DNA of 64,000 bases from an uncultured beta proteobacterium (GTDB lineage Bacteria; Pseudomonadota; Gammaproteobacteria; Burkholderiales; Burkholderiaceae_A): assembly GCA_902625535.1 (NCBI GenBank), contig CACOBT010000003.1, forward strand, positions 1 through 64,000. The letters run 5' to 3'. Under the pieces are notes generated by a model. That model searched no databases. It saw nothing but the letters and a program-made list of their open reading frames with translations, and was not told the origin of the DNA. Of this stretch, positions 26,828 to 38,386 are shown one piece after another. The translations under genes and the position numbers were made by a program. Positions within the stretch are counted from its first letter, which is position 1. Every line of letters starts with the position of its first letter.

Positions 26828-26860
26828 ATGGTTCATTCATATTCTTACCAGTTCATATAA
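26828..26860 (+). CDS. possible 10-residue leader peptide upstream of nuoA
   Basis: A frame reading MVHSYSYQFI is preceded by TAGGAGTAATA, a better ribosome binding site than most genes here have. It lies 120 bases before nuoA and upstream of the likely nuo -10. It could be a chance frame, a remnant of a gene start, or a small leader peptide; nothing in its sequence identifies it. Confidence 0.2.
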   Translation: MVHSYSYQFI

Positions 26861-26877
26861 CCGGATTTTTTTGTGCA

Positions 26878-26919
26878 TTGCGTCAAATAACAGACGCAAA
26901 GCCTGAAACGCGCTATTAT
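26878..26919 (+). promoter_or_regulatory. candidate nuo promoter with inverted-repeat operator
   Basis: TTGCGTC (26878-26884) and GACGCAA (26893-26899) are a perfect 7-bp inverted repeat separated by 8 bases; a -10-like TATTAT is at 26914-26919. No consensus -35 lies 17 bases upstream of it; that position falls on the right arm of the repeat, suggesting a bound regulator could act there. About 60 bases follow before the nuoA start. Confidence 0.45.
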
Positions 26920-26979
26920 ATAGTGTTACAAAGACATGTTCGTTATTTTTGATTAACTCTCATTTATTGTGAGGTTGTT

Positions 26980-27339
26980 TTGAACCTACTTGAATATTTA
27001 CCGATCTTACTGTTTCTAGTGATTGGAGTATTAGTTGGAGTTGTTCCTATGTTGATAGGGAAAGTTCTTTCGCCAAGTTTGCCTGATGCGGAAAAACTTT
27101 CGACTTACGAATGTGGATTTGAGCCATTTGATGATGCACGAATGCAGTTTGATATAAGGTACTATTTGGTCACGATTTTGTTTATTTTGTTTGATTTGGA
27201 AATCGCTTTTTTATTTCCTTGGGCGGTTGCTTTTAAAGATTTAGATTATTTTGGACTTATGTCGATGATGGTTTTTCTAGCTATTTTGGTTGTGGGATTC
27301 ATTTATGAGTGGGCAAAAGGCGCGCTTGATTGGGAGTGA
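26980..27339 (+). CDS. nuoA: NADH-quinone oxidoreductase subunit A
   Basis: Membrane subunit of complex I, 119 residues with three transmembrane helices ([53 protein letters not shown]). The loop [20 protein letters not shown] is the conserved NuoA signature with its Cys. The start is TTG at 26980, with GAGG six bases before it; no ATG is available. It is first in a complete nuoA-N series and overlaps none upstream; nuoB begins 5 bases after its stop. Confidence 0.95.
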   Translation: MNLLEYLPILLFLVIGVLVGVVPMLIGKVLSPSLPDAEKLSTYECGFEPFDDARMQFDIRYYLVTILFILFDLEIAFLFPWAVAFKDLDYFGLMSMMVFLAILVVGFIYEWAKGALDWE

Positions 27340-27344
27340 GTGAA

Positions 27345-27848
27345 ATGGCAGCGGTGGTGGAAAATTTGGAGGTTGGACAAAACTTTCAAAAGGATGGCTT
27401 TATTACTACTAACTTGGAACAGGTGCTTAATTGGACGAGGGCTGGTTCTTTGTGGCCTATGACCTTTGGTTTAGCATGTTGCGCAGTTGAGATGATGCAT
27501 GCAGGGGCCTCAAGGTACGACTTGGATCGATTTGGTGTCGTCTTCCGTCCGAGTCCTCGGCAATCTGATCTGATGATTGTGGCTGGGACGCTATGTAATA
27601 AGATGGCCCCTGCGCTAAGGAAGGTTTATGATCAGATGCCCGATCCGAAGTGGGTGATCTCTATGGGCTCCTGTGCAAATGGCGGGGGATATTACCATTA
27701 TTCATATTCAGTCGTGAGAGGTTGTGACAGGATAGTTCCTGTTGATGTATACGTTCCAGGATGCCCGCCGACAGCTGAAGCTCTAATATACGGAATAATG
27801 CAGCTTCAAACCAAAATACGCGGGTCCAAGGAAATTTATCGGGGATAG
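27345..27848 (+). CDS. nuoB: NADH-quinone oxidoreductase subunit B
   Basis: Peripheral-arm subunit that carries the N2 [4Fe-4S] cluster, the last electron donor to quinone. The adjacent cysteines in [10 protein letters not shown], the Cys of [10 protein letters not shown] and that of [12 protein letters not shown] are the cluster ligands. Length (167 aa) is normal. The frame is open from a TTG at 27330 but ATG 27345 is chosen since it gives the usual N-terminus and has GGGAG upstream. Confidence 0.96.
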   Translation: MAAVVENLEVGQNFQKDGFITTNLEQVLNWTRAGSLWPMTFGLACCAVEMMHAGASRYDLDRFGVVFRPSPRQSDLMIVAGTLCNKMAPALRKVYDQMPDPKWVISMGSCANGGGYYHYSYSVVRGCDRIVPVDVYVPGCPPTAEALIYGIMQLQTKIRGSKEIYRG

Positions 27849-27852
27849 GTTG

Positions 27853-28476
27853 ATGGGTAGTCTGGAGAGCAGTTTTGGTGAGGGTAATGATTTCTTACTT
27901 AACAATTTGGAGGATATTTTACCCGAGAAAATTTTGGATGTTGCCAACAGTGTTGGCGAATTGACGGTAGTGCTGAAAGAAAAAACCGCTACGGAAGCAT
28001 TGTTGCTTTTGAGAGATCGTAAAGAGTTTGCGTTTGATACGTTAATTGACTTGTGCGGATTGGATTGTTCTGGTTTAAGGGAGACGTCAGAGAAGTACGG
28101 AGCGCGGTTTTGCGTCGTTTATCATCTGCTATCTACAACAAAAAACCATAGATTACGGGTAAAAATATTTTGCTCTAACGAAGGGTCCCCAAAAACGCAG
28201 TCCGTTATTGAAATTTGGCCATCTGCGCAGTGGTTTGAGAGAGAGGCGTTTGACTTGTTTGGCATTCAATTTCCGGGGAATCCAGACTTACGAAGAATTT
28301 TGACAGATTATGGATTTGTTGGTCACCCGTTTAGAAAAGACTTTCCAGTCTCCGGTCACACGGAAGTTATGTATGACCCCCAGGAGAAGAGAGTTGTTTA
28401 TCAGCCTGTAACCATTGAACCTAGGGAAATTGTTCCCAGGGTGGTTCGAGAAGATGGATACGGGTTGGGGGATTAA
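27853..28476 (+). CDS. nuoC: NADH-quinone oxidoreductase subunit C
   Basis: 30-kDa subunit of the peripheral arm, 207 residues, separate from NuoD (not fused as in enterobacteria). The family signature is plain: [20 protein letters not shown] followed by [19 protein letters not shown] 27853 is preferred over the TTG one codon upstream, with GGGGATAGG just before. It starts 4 bases after nuoB and ends one base before nuoD. Confidence 0.95.
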   Translation: MGSLESSFGEGNDFLLNNLEDILPEKILDVANSVGELTVVLKEKTATEALLLLRDRKEFAFDTLIDLCGLDCSGLRETSEKYGARFCVVYHLLSTTKNHRLRVKIFCSNEGSPKTQSVIEIWPSAQWFEREAFDLFGIQFPGNPDLRRILTDYGFVGHPFRKDFPVSGHTEVMYDPQEKRVVYQPVTIEPREIVPRVVREDGYGLGD

Positions 28477-28477
28477 T

Positions 28478-29731
28478 ATGGCAGATATCAAGAATTACAG
28501 CTTGAACTTCGGTCCGCAGCATCCCGCAGCTCATGGTGTCCTGCGTTTAATACTAGAGTTAGACGGGGAAGTTGTTAAAAGGGCTGATCCGCATATCGGT
28601 TTACTTCATCGAGGTACTGAGAAACTGGCGGAGACTCGGACTTTTTTGCAGACATTGCCTTACATGGACAGGCTGGATTACGTCTCAATGATGTGCAATG
28701 AGCACGCCTATGTGCTGGCAGTAGAAAAGTTAATGGGGATAAAAGTACCAATGCGTGCCCAGTACATAAGAGTCATGTTTGATGAAATTACGAGAATTCT
28801 TAATCATCTGCTGTGGTTGGGTGCTCACGGTTTGGATGTTGGTGCGATGGCTGTATTCCTCTACGCATTTCGTGAACGTGAAGATCTTATGGATTGTTAC
28901 GAGGCGGTTTCTGGGGCCAGACTCCATGCTGCGTATTATAGGCCTGGAGGGGTATACAGGGATTTGCCTGAGGAAATGCCAAAATATTCAGAAACTAGAA
29001 TTAGGAGTAAATCTTCTCTGTCTAAACTTAATGAAAACCGCGATGGTTCGCTTTTGGATTTTATTGATGATTTTACGAAAAGGTTCGACGCGTGTGTTGA
29101 TGAATATGAGACATTATTAACTGATAATCGAATCTGGAAACAAAGGCTTGTTGGAATTGGTGTTGTAACCCCAGAACGAGCTAAGGCGCTCGGGTTTACT
29201 GGACCGATGCTCAGAGGGTCTGGCGTGGCCTGGGATTTGAGGGATGCTCAACCTTATGAGGTTTACGATAGGCTTGAATTTAATGTGCCGGTAGGCAAGG
29301 AAGGCGACTCTTACGACCGCTATCTTGTACGCATGGCGGAGTTAAGGGAGAGTAACAAATTGATCAAGCAGTGTGTCAGTTGGTTAAAGGAACACCCCGG
29401 GCCAGTTATGGTTGATAACCATAAAATAGCTCCTCCGCCTAGGATAGACATGAAAGCAAACATGGAGGAATTAATTCATCATTTTAAGTTGTTTACTGAG
29501 GGGTTTCATGTGCCTGCAGGGGAATGTTATAGCGCTGTTGAACACCCTAAGGGGGAATTTGGAATTTATTTAGTTTCAGATGGAGCAAACAAACCTTACA
29601 GAATGAAAATTCGAGCCCCAGGTTTTGCTCACTTACAGGGTCTTGATGAAATGAGTAGAGGACACATGATCGCTGATGTAGTAACTATTATCGGAACTCA
29701 AGATATAGTTTTTGGAGAGATAGACCGATGA
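28478..29731 (+). CDS. nuoD: NADH-quinone oxidoreductase subunit D
   Basis: 49-kDa subunit forming the quinone-binding cavity with NuoB and NuoH. The N-terminal [14 protein letters not shown] loop holds the conserved quinone-site His; [20 protein letters not shown] and the C-terminal DIVFGEIDR are also conserved. Start at ATG 28478 (417 aa, the usual length) rather than the frame's first possible start 63 bases upstream inside nuoC; GGGGG lies before this ATG. The stop overlaps the nuoE start by 4 bases. Confidence 0.96.
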   Translation: MADIKNYSLNFGPQHPAAHGVLRLILELDGEVVKRADPHIGLLHRGTEKLAETRTFLQTLPYMDRLDYVSMMCNEHAYVLAVEKLMGIKVPMRAQYIRVMFDEITRILNHLLWLGAHGLDVGAMAVFLYAFREREDLMDCYEAVSGARLHAAYYRPGGVYRDLPEEMPKYSETRIRSKSSLSKLNENRDGSLLDFIDDFTKRFDACVDEYETLLTDNRIWKQRLVGIGVVTPERAKALGFTGPMLRGSGVAWDLRDAQPYEVYDRLEFNVPVGKEGDSYDRYLVRMAELRESNKLIKQCVSWLKEHPGPVMVDNHKIAPPPRIDMKANMEELIHHFKLFTEGFHVPAGECYSAVEHPKGEFGIYLVSDGANKPYRMKIRAPGFAHLQGLDEMSRGHMIADVVTIIGTQDIVFGEIDR

Positions 29732-30246
29732 AAAAGAATGGAGATGATAAACGTTGTTTAAGTGATGAAGCTTACAGGTTAATAGATAAAGAAATTGCGA
29801 AATATCCAGAGGGGCAAAAAAAGTCTGCCGTGATCGCTGCACTGGCAATTGCGCAACGAGAAAAAGGCTTCGTAGACCATAGCATTGAGAGCGAGATTGC
29901 TTCTTATCTTGAAATGGAGGAAATTTCCGTTCGTGAGATTCTTACTTTTTACAATATGTTCAATAAAGAAAACACTGGAAAATACAAAATCGCTGTTTGT
30001 ACCAATTTACCATGTGCTCTTAGGAACTCTCGGTACACCGTCAATTTTTTAAAGGAATTCCTCGAGATCGAAGTCGGCGAGACAACAAAAGACGGATTAT
30101 TCACCTTATTGGAGGGAGAATGTTTTGGTGCCTGCGCTGATGCGCCCGTTTTGCTGTTAAATAATGATGAAATGCACAGTTGGATGGATGAGACGAAGTG
30201 TAAAACACTAATATCCAATTTGAAAGAAGAAAGGTTGGTTGAATAA
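29728..30246 (+). CDS. nuoE: NADH-quinone oxidoreductase subunit E
   Basis: 24-kDa subunit with the N1a [2Fe-2S] cluster. The four ligands appear as CTNLPC and, after about 35 residues, CFGACADAP. 172 residues. Helical N-terminal part ([20 protein letters not shown]) is typical. Overlaps nuoD by 4 bases and shares one base with the nuoF start (TAATG). Confidence 0.95.
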   Translation: MKKNGDDKRCLSDEAYRLIDKEIAKYPEGQKKSAVIAALAIAQREKGFVDHSIESEIASYLEMEEISVREILTFYNMFNKENTGKYKIAVCTNLPCALRNSRYTVNFLKEFLEIEVGETTKDGLFTLLEGECFGACADAPVLLLNNDEMHSWMDETKCKTLISNLKEERLVE

Positions 30247-31580
30247 TGGGGGCGCCTGAAGTTTTTGCAGTGGAGTCATGTATTCATGACCGGCATATTG
30301 AGCCACAAATCCTTGCTGGTTTGACTGGGGAAAATTGGAAGATTGAGGACTATGAAAAAAGGGGAGGGTACCTAGCTTTAAAAAAGATTCTTGGGATATC
30401 CGGGCATAAAAAAGTTGAGCCAGAGGCTGTTATTGCGGAAATTAAAGATTCAGCTCTTAGAGGCAGAGGAGGTGCGGGGTTTCCTACAGGACTTAAGTGG
30501 GGGTTTATGCCTTCAAAGCTTCCTGTGCAGAAATATCTTATTTGCAATTCTGACGAAAGCGAGCCAGGTACGTTTAAAGACAGGGACATCCTGCGTTACA
30601 ACCCACATATAATTATTGAGGGAATGCTGATCGCTGCCTATGCTATGGAAATCACTGCCGGGTATAACTACATTCATGGGGAGATTTGGGAGGTATATAA
30701 AAGGTTTGAGGAGGCATTAGAGGAGGCACGTGAGAAGGGGTACCTCGGGAAAAATATTTTAGGCTCTGGGTTTAGTTTTGAATTGCATGCCTCTCACGGA
30801 TTCGGAGCATATATTTGCGGGGAAGAAACAGCGTTATTGGAATCTTTGGAAGGTAAAAAAGGCCAACCTCGATTTAAACCGCCGTTTCCCGCAAGTTACG
30901 GACTTTATGGAAAACCAACTACTATCAATAACGCGGAGACATTTGCTGCGGTCCCATGGATCATTCGAAATGGGGGTGAAGCGTTCCTCAAGGCAGGGGT
31001 TCCGAATAACGGAGGGACGAAAATTTTCTCCGTCTCTGGTGATGTAGAGCTTCCGGGAAATTATGAGATTCCTTTAGGTACCCCATTTAGTACTTTACTC
31101 GAATTAGCTGGTGGAGTTTCTGGGGGGCGAGGACTTAAGGCTGTGATACCAGGGGGCTCGTCTATGCCTGTAATTCCCGGCGAAATAATGATGGAAACGG
31201 ATATGAGTTTTGATGCTATTGCGAAAGCAGGATCATTCCTCGGATCGGGGGGTGTGATAGTGATGAGCGATGCCAGGTGCATGGTACGAAGCTTGTTACG
31301 ACTATCATATTTTTATTATGAGGAATCCTGTGGACAGTGCACACCGTGTCGCGAGGGAACAGGGTGGCTTTGGAGGATCGTGAATCGAATTGAGAATGGC
31401 GAAGGTACATCGGAGGATCTTGATCAGTTATTGAATCTTGCGGATCGGATTCAAGGAAGAACAATTTGTGCTTTGGGTGATGCAGCAGCAATGCCTGTTA
31501 GGGCCTTCGTCAAAAACTTTAAAGATGAATTCATTCACCATATAACCCATAAAAAATGTATGGTGGATGATCCACAATGA
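30246..31580 (+). CDS. nuoF: NADH-quinone oxidoreductase subunit F (NADH- and FMN-binding)
   Basis: 51-kDa subunit, entry point for electrons. Seen in order: the FMN/NADH glycine-rich loop [17 protein letters not shown], the [14 protein letters not shown] segment, [17 protein letters not shown], and the N3 [4Fe-4S] ligands [13 protein letters not shown] with a fourth Cys in [14 protein letters not shown]. 444 residues, standard. Overlaps nuoG by 4 bases. Confidence 0.97.
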   Translation: MGAPEVFAVESCIHDRHIEPQILAGLTGENWKIEDYEKRGGYLALKKILGISGHKKVEPEAVIAEIKDSALRGRGGAGFPTGLKWGFMPSKLPVQKYLICNSDESEPGTFKDRDILRYNPHIIIEGMLIAAYAMEITAGYNYIHGEIWEVYKRFEEALEEAREKGYLGKNILGSGFSFELHASHGFGAYICGEETALLESLEGKKGQPRFKPPFPASYGLYGKPTTINNAETFAAVPWIIRNGGEAFLKAGVPNNGGTKIFSVSGDVELPGNYEIPLGTPFSTLLELAGGVSGGRGLKAVIPGGSSMPVIPGEIMMETDMSFDAIAKAGSFLGSGGVIVMSDARCMVRSLLRLSYFYYEESCGQCTPCREGTGWLWRIVNRIENGEGTSEDLDQLLNLADRIQGRTICALGDAAAMPVRAFVKNFKDEFIHHITHKKCMVDDPQ

Positions 31581-33916
31581 TCGAACTTCAGATAAACGAT
31601 TCGGATATTTCAGTTAAAGAGGGATCCACAATTATGGAGGCCGCAGAAAAAAGCGGTGTATTCATTCCGCATTTTTGTTATCACAAAAAATTATCCATAG
31701 CGGCAAACTGCCGAATGTGTCTTGTGGAGGTCGAGAAGTCCAGAAAACCCCTTCCGGCCTGTGCCACGCCGGTCACTCAGGGTATGAGAGTTTACACAGA
31801 CTCTAAGGTTGCAAAAGAAGCGCAAGAGGGTGTGATGGAGTTTTTGCTCATTAACCATCCGTTGGATTGTCCGATTTGTGATCAGGGAGGGGAATGTCAA
31901 TTACAAGATCTTTCCGTTGGCTACGGAAGGTCAAACTCAAGCTTCAAAGAAGAAAAAAGAGTGGTTTTTCACAAACCCCTTGGAGATTTAATATCTGCTG
32001 AGGAAATGTCTAGGTGTATACATTGCACACGATGCGTAAGATTTGGAGAAGAAATTGCAGGCATTAAAGAATTGGGTATGCCGGGACGAGGTGAGCATTC
32101 GGAAATCACATCTTACCTAAACGGTGCGATAGAGAGCGAGCTCTCAGGTAATATGATTGATATATGTCCGGTCGGGGCTTTAACTAGCAAGCCCTTTCGT
32201 TATTCTGCAAGAAGCTGGGAGCTTGACAAAATCAGGGCAGTAAGTAGCCACGACGGCATAGGAGCTAACCTTAATGTTCAATGCATAAAAAACAGTGTTA
32301 AGAGAGTTGTCCCATTTGTTAACGAACAAGTTAATGATTGCTGGATATCTGACAGAGATAGATTCTCTTACGAGGCTTTGGATTCTGATGACAGGTTGGT
32401 CAATCCATTAGTGAGGGATGCAGAAGGAAAATTATGTGAGACAAGTTGGGAAGTGGCTGTTCAGAAAAGTAAAGAATTAATATGTTCAAGTAAAAAATTC
32501 AATGGCGTGATTTCCAGTAACTCATCGCTGGAAGAAATGGGTTTATTTGCAGGAATGCTTGAAGAATTAGGGGAGAGTACTGTTGACTTTCGACATTGGT
32601 TAACGGACCCCGATTTCGATGAAGTGATCGATGGTATCCCATCTCTTGGAGTACCATTCCGAGATGTTCCTGAGTTGGACACCATTTTTGTTATCGGCAG
32701 TCGTTTGAGAGATGATTGTCCCCTTCTAGCCCAAAAAGTAAGGCTAGGGGCAAATGAGAAGGGTACAAATGTATGGCAGTTGGGAGCGTATGTGCAAGAT
32801 TTATTCATCAGAGAACGGGGGTCTTACCACGTATCTCCCGATAAATACGTTGTATTTTTTGAGTCCCTTTTGAAACAACTTGACGGTAACACCTCCGACG
32901 ACCCCTCTAATAGTTGGAATTTTGATGAATTTTTGTTAGATTTTAAAAATCAGGAAGGTAACCAAAGTAATTTATTTCTTCTTGGGCCCTCAATTCTAGC
33001 CCATGAGAGAGCCTCTTTAATAATCAAACTTTGCCTTCTCATTACCAAAAGATTTAATTGTAAATTGGGGTTTTTGCCTCCTGGGGGAAATTTTGTGGGG
33101 GGTTATTTAACTGAGTGTCTACCGAAGAGAAGCGGTGGAATATTAAGAAGTGCAATGGAAAACGAGAAAAATATTTGTTATTTCGTTTCTGGTCTCGACA
33201 TTGATGCCGACTTTCTTACAGAAAATAGGTTAAAAGAATCTTTTAAACAGAACAAGCTAATTGCATTTTCAAGTTTTAAATCTGCAGTTGATGATTATGC
33301 CGATGTAGTTTTTCCTGTGTCGTCTTGTTTTGAAACTGAGGGATCTTTTATAAATCTTGAGGGAAGAGTCCAAATATCTGCGCAGGTCGTGACACCTCCA
33401 GGCAACAGTAAAGAACTATGGAGAGTGTTACGAGTGTTGTCGTCAGTGTTGGGTTTAAAAAATCTCGAGTTTGATTCTTTGGAAGACGTCAGAGATAAAT
33501 TTTTACCAAACTTAAACACAGACGAAATTATAAAGATACCCCCTGTAAGCATTAACGGTAACAAAACAGGTTCAAGAAATATGGATCGTCATCGTGACAA
33601 TCAGCTACAACTTTTTCACTTTTTCCCGATATATTCAACAGACCCTGTTGTAAGAAGAGCCTATTCACTTCAAAAAACTAAGCAAGCGAGAAAGCCAGTA
33701 GCCATTTTCAATCCCACCGATTTTAGCGAGGCAAGGTTGAGTGATGGCGAGGACATAAAGTTGATATTTGGTAAGGAGCAAATCCATAATGAATTTATTT
33801 TGGAAGCAGTTTCTGATGCAAAAGTGGCAAGAGGGGTAATAGCGGTCGCGGTCGGTAGTTTAAAATCACCAAATGTTGGTGGTGTGATAACTGGTTTTGA
33901 AAAATTACGGAATTAA
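31577..33916 (+). CDS. nuoG: NADH-quinone oxidoreductase subunit G
   Basis: 75-kDa iron-sulfur subunit, 779 residues. N-terminal [2Fe-2S] ferredoxin domain ([21 protein letters not shown]); His-type [4Fe-4S] site [14 protein letters not shown]; second [4Fe-4S] site [11 protein letters not shown] with [11 protein letters not shown]; then a molybdopterin-oxidoreductase-like domain that has no cofactor role in this family. The C-terminal half is noticeably more divergent than the first 250 residues, which is usual for NuoG. Confidence 0.95.
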   Translation: MIELQINDSDISVKEGSTIMEAAEKSGVFIPHFCYHKKLSIAANCRMCLVEVEKSRKPLPACATPVTQGMRVYTDSKVAKEAQEGVMEFLLINHPLDCPICDQGGECQLQDLSVGYGRSNSSFKEEKRVVFHKPLGDLISAEEMSRCIHCTRCVRFGEEIAGIKELGMPGRGEHSEITSYLNGAIESELSGNMIDICPVGALTSKPFRYSARSWELDKIRAVSSHDGIGANLNVQCIKNSVKRVVPFVNEQVNDCWISDRDRFSYEALDSDDRLVNPLVRDAEGKLCETSWEVAVQKSKELICSSKKFNGVISSNSSLEEMGLFAGMLEELGESTVDFRHWLTDPDFDEVIDGIPSLGVPFRDVPELDTIFVIGSRLRDDCPLLAQKVRLGANEKGTNVWQLGAYVQDLFIRERGSYHVSPDKYVVFFESLLKQLDGNTSDDPSNSWNFDEFLLDFKNQEGNQSNLFLLGPSILAHERASLIIKLCLLITKRFNCKLGFLPPGGNFVGGYLTECLPKRSGGILRSAMENEKNICYFVSGLDIDADFLTENRLKESFKQNKLIAFSSFKSAVDDYADVVFPVSSCFETEGSFINLEGRVQISAQVVTPPGNSKELWRVLRVLSSVLGLKNLEFDSLEDVRDKFLPNLNTDEIIKIPPVSINGNKTGSRNMDRHRDNQLQLFHFFPIYSTDPVVRRAYSLQKTKQARKPVAIFNPTDFSEARLSDGEDIKLIFGKEQIHNEFILEAVSDAKVARGVIAVAVGSLKSPNVGGVITGFEKLRN

Positions 33917-33918
33917 TT

Positions 33919-34989
33919 TTGGAATTTTATATATTGCAAATCGAGTCAGTAGGCCAGCAATTTTTCGGTCCGGTTGGATGGAATATCGTCTGGACTCTTG
34001 TAAAAATAGGTCTGATCGTACTGCCAATTCTCGGGGCGGTTGCGTATGCCACACTGTATGAACGGAAACTCATTGGTTGGATGCATGCAAGGTTAGGTCC
34101 TAATAGAGTTGGACCGATTGGCTTACTACAACCCATAGCGGATTCCTTAAAGCTTATTTCAAAAGAAATAATTCTTCCGGCAAAATCTGACAAAGCCTTA
34201 TACTTGCTGGCTCCTGTTTTAACGATAGCGCCCTCGCTTGCAGCATGGGCGGTTGTCCCCTTTAGTCCGGATATAGTGCTTTCCAACATTAACGCTGGGC
34301 TTTTGTTTCTTATTGCAGCTACCTCGCTTGAAGTGTACGGCGTGATTTTAGCGGGTTGGGCATCAAATTCTAAGTATGCTTTTCTGGCTGCGATGAGAGC
34401 ATCTGCTCAAATGGTTTCATATGAGCTCGCAATCGGTTTCGCGCTGGTTGTCGTGCTGATGATTTCGGGGAGCTTAAACCTAACAGAAATTGTTTCTGTG
34501 CAGCAGCGGGGTATGTTTGCGAGCATGGGGGTAAACTTTCTGTCTTGGAACTGGTTACCTCTTTTTCCAATTCTTGTTGTTTACTTTATATCGGGAGTTG
34601 CCGAGACTAATCGGCATCCGTTTGACGTTGTTGAGGGCGAGTCAGAAATCGTCGCAGGGCATATGGTTGAGTATTCTGGGATGGCGTTTGCGGTATTCTT
34701 TTTAGCCGAATACGCAAATATGATTCTGATTTCGGTTCTTGCTTCTATACTTTTTTTCGGTGGTTGGGATGCTCCAATCGATATTCTACAATTCGTGCCT
34801 GGCTGGATTTGGCTGGGCCTGAAAACGTTTATCTTGTTCACATTTTTTATTTGGTTTAGAGCTTCGTTTCCGAGGTATCGTTATGATCAGATTATGAGAC
34901 TCGGTTGGAAGGTTTTTATTCCTGTAACTTTATTTTGGCTCGTGGTTGTTGCTTTTTGGATGAAGAGTCCAATCACAATTTGGGATTGA
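33919..34989 (+). CDS. nuoH: NADH-quinone oxidoreductase subunit H
   Basis: Membrane subunit at the junction of the two arms that helps form the quinone chamber. About eight transmembrane helices; conserved [38 protein letters not shown] and [18 protein letters not shown]. 356 residues. The start is TTG at 33919, two bases after the nuoG stop; no ATG is near. Confidence 0.96.
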   Translation: MEFYILQIESVGQQFFGPVGWNIVWTLVKIGLIVLPILGAVAYATLYERKLIGWMHARLGPNRVGPIGLLQPIADSLKLISKEIILPAKSDKALYLLAPVLTIAPSLAAWAVVPFSPDIVLSNINAGLLFLIAATSLEVYGVILAGWASNSKYAFLAAMRASAQMVSYELAIGFALVVVLMISGSLNLTEIVSVQQRGMFASMGVNFLSWNWLPLFPILVVYFISGVAETNRHPFDVVEGESEIVAGHMVEYSGMAFAVFFLAEYANMILISVLASILFFGGWDAPIDILQFVPGWIWLGLKTFILFTFFIWFRASFPRYRYDQIMRLGWKVFIPVTLFWLVVVAFWMKSPITIWD

Positions 34990-34997
34990 GTTAAATT

Positions 34998-35486
34998 ATG
35001 CGGCGCATATTTGATTTTTTTAAGTCTTTTTTATTACTAGAGTTACTGTCCGGTTTAAAAGTTACTTTAGTTAACTTGTTTAAACGTAAAACAACGATTC
35101 AGTATCCCGAGGAAAAAACTCCTTTATCGCCGAGATTTAGAGGATTGCACGCCCTGAGACGGTATCCCAACGGCGAAGAGAGGTGTATCGGTTGTAAACT
35201 ATGTGAGGCTGTATGTCCGGCCTTAGCAATAACAATTGAAACAGAGGAGCGTGAAGATAATACGCGCAGGACAACTCGTTATGAGATAGATATGACGAAG
35301 TGCATTTACTGTGGATTTTGCGAAGAAAGTTGTCCTGTAGATTCAATAGTGGAAACGAATATACACGAATACCATGGAGAGCAAAGAGGCGATTTGTATT
35401 TCACAAAGGAAATGCTTCTCGCTGTTGGAGATCGGTATGAAGCCCAAATAGCTGCTGATCGCGAGAAGGACGCAAAATACAGGTAG
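34998..35486 (+). CDS. nuoI: NADH-quinone oxidoreductase subunit I
   Basis: Ferredoxin-like subunit carrying clusters N6a and N6b: two eight-iron style motifs, [12 protein letters not shown] and [12 protein letters not shown], separated by the usual insert. The N-terminal amphipathic segment ([20 protein letters not shown]) lies on the membrane surface. 162 residues, normal for proteobacteria of this type. Confidence 0.96.
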   Translation: MRRIFDFFKSFLLLELLSGLKVTLVNLFKRKTTIQYPEEKTPLSPRFRGLHALRRYPNGEERCIGCKLCEAVCPALAITIETEEREDNTRRTTRYEIDMTKCIYCGFCEESCPVDSIVETNIHEYHGEQRGDLYFTKEMLLAVGDRYEAQIAADREKDAKYR

Positions 35487-35487
35487 T

Positions 35488-36087
35488 ATGGAGCCTACCG
35501 TTCTTTTATTTTATATGTTTGCAACTATTTTGTTGGGGGCGGCCATAGCCGTTATCTCTGTAAAAAATCCGGTTCATGCTGCTCTGTTTTTAATATTATC
35601 CTTTTTCTCTGCATCAGCAATTTGGATCTTACTAGGAGCTGAGTTTTTGGCACTAACTCTTGTTTTGGTTTATGTAGGTGCCGTAATGGTTCTTTTTCTT
35701 TTTGTAATAATGATGGCTCGACTAGACTTGGCAGAGTTAAAAAAAAATTTTCTAACCCACTTGTCAGTTGCTTTGCCTGTTGGTGGGATACTACTATTTG
35801 AAATGTTTGCGATAATCACGTACGGATTTACTGACTATGCAGACAATCTAAAAAAAGTGTCTTCATCTAGCAACACTTACCAAATTGGAATGCGCCTATA
35901 TACTGAGTATTTTTTAGCATTTCAAATAGCTGCGGTCATTTTATTGGTTGCAATGATTGCCGCAATTGCGATTACATTGAAAGGTAGGAAACCGGACGTT
36001 AAAGGCCAAAATCCCTCAGAGCAAGTAGTTGTGGACCCATCTGAAAGACTTAGTCTGGTCAAGGTTGACGTGAAAGAAAAATCGTAA
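35488..36087 (+). CDS. nuoJ: NADH-quinone oxidoreductase subunit J
   Basis: Membrane subunit with five predicted helices; the conserved helix 3 (LTLVLVYVGAVMVLFLFVIMM) with its characteristic YVGAVMVLFLFV motif is clear. 199 residues; the last 35 are hydrophilic. Starts one base after the nuoI stop. A 28-base spacer separates it from nuoK. Confidence 0.95.
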   Translation: MEPTVLLFYMFATILLGAAIAVISVKNPVHAALFLILSFFSASAIWILLGAEFLALTLVLVYVGAVMVLFLFVIMMARLDLAELKKNFLTHLSVALPVGGILLFEMFAIITYGFTDYADNLKKVSSSSNTYQIGMRLYTEYFLAFQIAAVILLVAMIAAIAITLKGRKPDVKGQNPSEQVVVDPSERLSLVKVDVKEKS

Positions 36088-36115
36088 TGTCAAAATTTAC
36101 CTACCATAAATTATT

Positions 36116-36418
36116 ATGAGCCTAATCCATTTCTTGTTTCTCGGTTCCATTTTATTTGCTATATCTGTACTTGGGATTTTCATAAATCGTCAAAACACGA
36201 TTATTCTGCTGATGGCAATTGAGCTTATGTTACTTGCAGTAAATATCAACTTTATTGCGTTTTCGAGTTTTCTGGGTGATTTACAAGGACAGATTTTCGT
36301 GTTTTTTGTTTTGACAGTTGCTGCGGCGGAAGCTGCAATTGGTTTAGCTATTCTAGTAATTTTATTTAGAAAGCTTGATACCATTAGAGTAGATAAGTTA
36401 AACAAGTTGAAAGGTTGA
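36116..36418 (+). CDS. nuoK: NADH-quinone oxidoreductase subunit K
   Basis: Small three-helix membrane subunit, 100 residues, homologous to MrpC. The two conserved membrane glutamates are seen in [13 protein letters not shown] and [13 protein letters not shown], as is the [11 protein letters not shown] loop. Six bases separate it from nuoL. Confidence 0.95.
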   Translation: MSLIHFLFLGSILFAISVLGIFINRQNTIILLMAIELMLLAVNINFIAFSSFLGDLQGQIFVFFVLTVAAAEAAIGLAILVILFRKLDTIRVDKLNKLKG

Positions 36419-36424
36419 CGAATT

Positions 36425-38377
36425 TTGGTTTTAGAACATTTGGCAGTACCTCTCTTACCAATGGTAGCGTCTCTAGTCGTCGGTCTTTTTGGAAGATTTT
36501 TTTCAGAAAAATTTGCTCATAGACTGACTATTTTCGCTGTTTTGTTGTCACTTATTTTTTCTTTTGGCGTGCTTATAGAATCTTTGGGCGGGGCTGTTCA
36601 TAACTACACTGTATATAACTGGGCAGTAATTGACTCCTTGAGTTTTGAAGTTGGATTTTTAATAGATAAATTGACGGCTGTTATGTTGGTGGTGGTAAAT
36701 TTTGTATCACTTATGGTGCATATTTACACAATAGGTTATATGTCTGGGGATGACGGCTATAAGAGATTTTTTTGCTATATTTCACTATTCACTTTTGCTA
36801 TGCATATGTTGGTGATGAGCAATAATTTATTACAGCTATTTTTTGGTTGGGAAGCGGTTGGTGTTGTTTCTTACTTACTTATCGGATTCTATTTCAAGAA
36901 AAAATCAGCAGTACACGCAAACTTAAAAGCTTTTTTAGTTAACAGAGTTGGGGATTTTGGTTTCTTACTCGGTATAGGTCTAGTTGTGGCCTATACGGGC
37001 TCGCTCGATTTCTCAGAAGTGTTTGCTGGCGTCGGAACCTTGACAAATACAAATATTAACTTGTTCGGATTTAAAATAGATTTATTGTTTTTGATATGCT
37101 TTTGCCTTTTTATTGGTGCGATGGGGAAATCTGCGCAGGTTCCTTTGCATGTATGGCTGCCAGATTCAATGGAGGGTCCGACTCCCATCTCGGCTCTTAT
37201 ACATGCGGCAACAATGGTTACAGCCGGTATTTTTATGGTTGTAAGACTATCACCGATATTTGAATTATCGCAGAGCGCCCTTTCTTTGATTTTTGTTATC
37301 GGAGGCGTTACGGCATTTTTTACTGGAATCCTGGGAATGTTCCAAAATGATATTAAAAGAATTGTTGCTTATTCGACGTTATCGCAACTCGGTTACATGA
37401 CGGTCGCCCTGGGTTGTTCAGCGTACAGTATCGCAATTTTTCACTTAGTAACACATGCTTTTTTCAAGGCGTTACTTTTTCTTGGTGCTGGTTCAGTAAT
37501 TATAGGAATGCATCACGAACAGGACATTAGAAAAATGGGTGGATTACTCAGATACATGCCATTAACGTACACTCTCATGCTTATTGGTTCTCTATCACTT
37601 ATGGGAATCCCATTCTTATCTGGATTTTATTCGAAAGATTTGATTTTGTTGGCAACACAGGCAAAAGATACCAATTTTTCTGAACTCATTTATTGGTTTT
37701 TAAACATCGGCGTAATTATTACAGCTTTTTATAGCGTGAGGCTTTTGTTGCTTGTATTCCACGGCAGCCCACGGTTTGATATTGATAAGCTCGTCCCGAA
37801 AGAGTCGCCATTCGTTGTAGGGTTTCCTCTTGTGATGCTAGCCATTCCTTCGATATTTCTCGGGGCATTGCTGCTTAAACCCTTAGTCATGGATAATTTC
37901 CTCAAACGAGAAATTTTTATCATGCAAGGAAATAATGTGGTGCCGGAAATATTGGATAACTTTTCCTCAGCTGTTGATTTTGGTCTTCACGGATTTTTTT
38001 CTTTGCCGATTGTTCTGGTTGTTGTTGGTACGCTTGGCGCAATAGGTGTATATAAGATCTACCCTTCTTTCTCAAATGATTGTAATGACAGTGATAATTA
38101 CTTTTTCAAATTATTTCGGGAGAAATATTATTTTGACAAGTTTTACGTAGAAATATTAGTCAAAAATATAGTTAGAGCAGGTGAAAAGTTGTATGCCGTT
38201 TCTGAAAGAATATTTATAGACAAGTTTATGGTCCATGGTATGGTCAATCTTACAAGAAGGCTGGCTACCACGATAAGGACTTCGCAAACAGGATTTGTTT
38301 TTCATTATGCTATAGGGATGATTTTTGGAATAGCAATATTCTTGTGGTGGTTTATTCCCACTCCAGGAATCAATTAA
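36425..38377 (+). CDS. nuoL: NADH-quinone oxidoreductase subunit L
   Basis: Distal antiporter-like, proton-pumping subunit of 650 residues with many transmembrane helices and the long lateral helix at the C-terminus. Conserved blocks: LFFGWEAVGVVSYLLIGFY (key Glu), KSAQVPLHVWLPDSMEGPTP, ALIHAATMVTAG, KRIVAYSTLSQLGYM and the FKALLFLGAGSVI segment. The start is TTG at 36425. The fold ends with a helix FHYAIGMIFGIAIFLWWF. Confidence 0.96.
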   Translation: MVLEHLAVPLLPMVASLVVGLFGRFFSEKFAHRLTIFAVLLSLIFSFGVLIESLGGAVHNYTVYNWAVIDSLSFEVGFLIDKLTAVMLVVVNFVSLMVHIYTIGYMSGDDGYKRFFCYISLFTFAMHMLVMSNNLLQLFFGWEAVGVVSYLLIGFYFKKKSAVHANLKAFLVNRVGDFGFLLGIGLVVAYTGSLDFSEVFAGVGTLTNTNINLFGFKIDLLFLICFCLFIGAMGKSAQVPLHVWLPDSMEGPTPISALIHAATMVTAGIFMVVRLSPIFELSQSALSLIFVIGGVTAFFTGILGMFQNDIKRIVAYSTLSQLGYMTVALGCSAYSIAIFHLVTHAFFKALLFLGAGSVIIGMHHEQDIRKMGGLLRYMPLTYTLMLIGSLSLMGIPFLSGFYSKDLILLATQAKDTNFSELIYWFLNIGVIITAFYSVRLLLLVFHGSPRFDIDKLVPKESPFVVGFPLVMLAIPSIFLGALLLKPLVMDNFLKREIFIMQGNNVVPEILDNFSSAVDFGLHGFFSLPIVLVVVGTLGAIGVYKIYPSFSNDCNDSDNYFFKLFREKYYFDKFYVEILVKNIVRAGEKLYAVSERIFIDKFMVHGMVNLTRRLATTIRTSQTGFVFHYAIGMIFGIAIFLWWFIPTPGIN

Positions 38378-38386
38378 GAACTGAAA

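Larger units (their letters stand above)
26542..26979. other. intergenic region between secretion operon and nuo operon
   Basis: About 440 AT-rich bases without a long frame. No convincing hairpin terminator for the secretion operon was seen. It contains a ten-codon frame with a good ribosome binding site (26828), a perfect inverted repeat (26878-26899) and a -10-like TATTAT (26914-26919), so the second half is probably the nuo promoter region. Confidence 0.7.
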
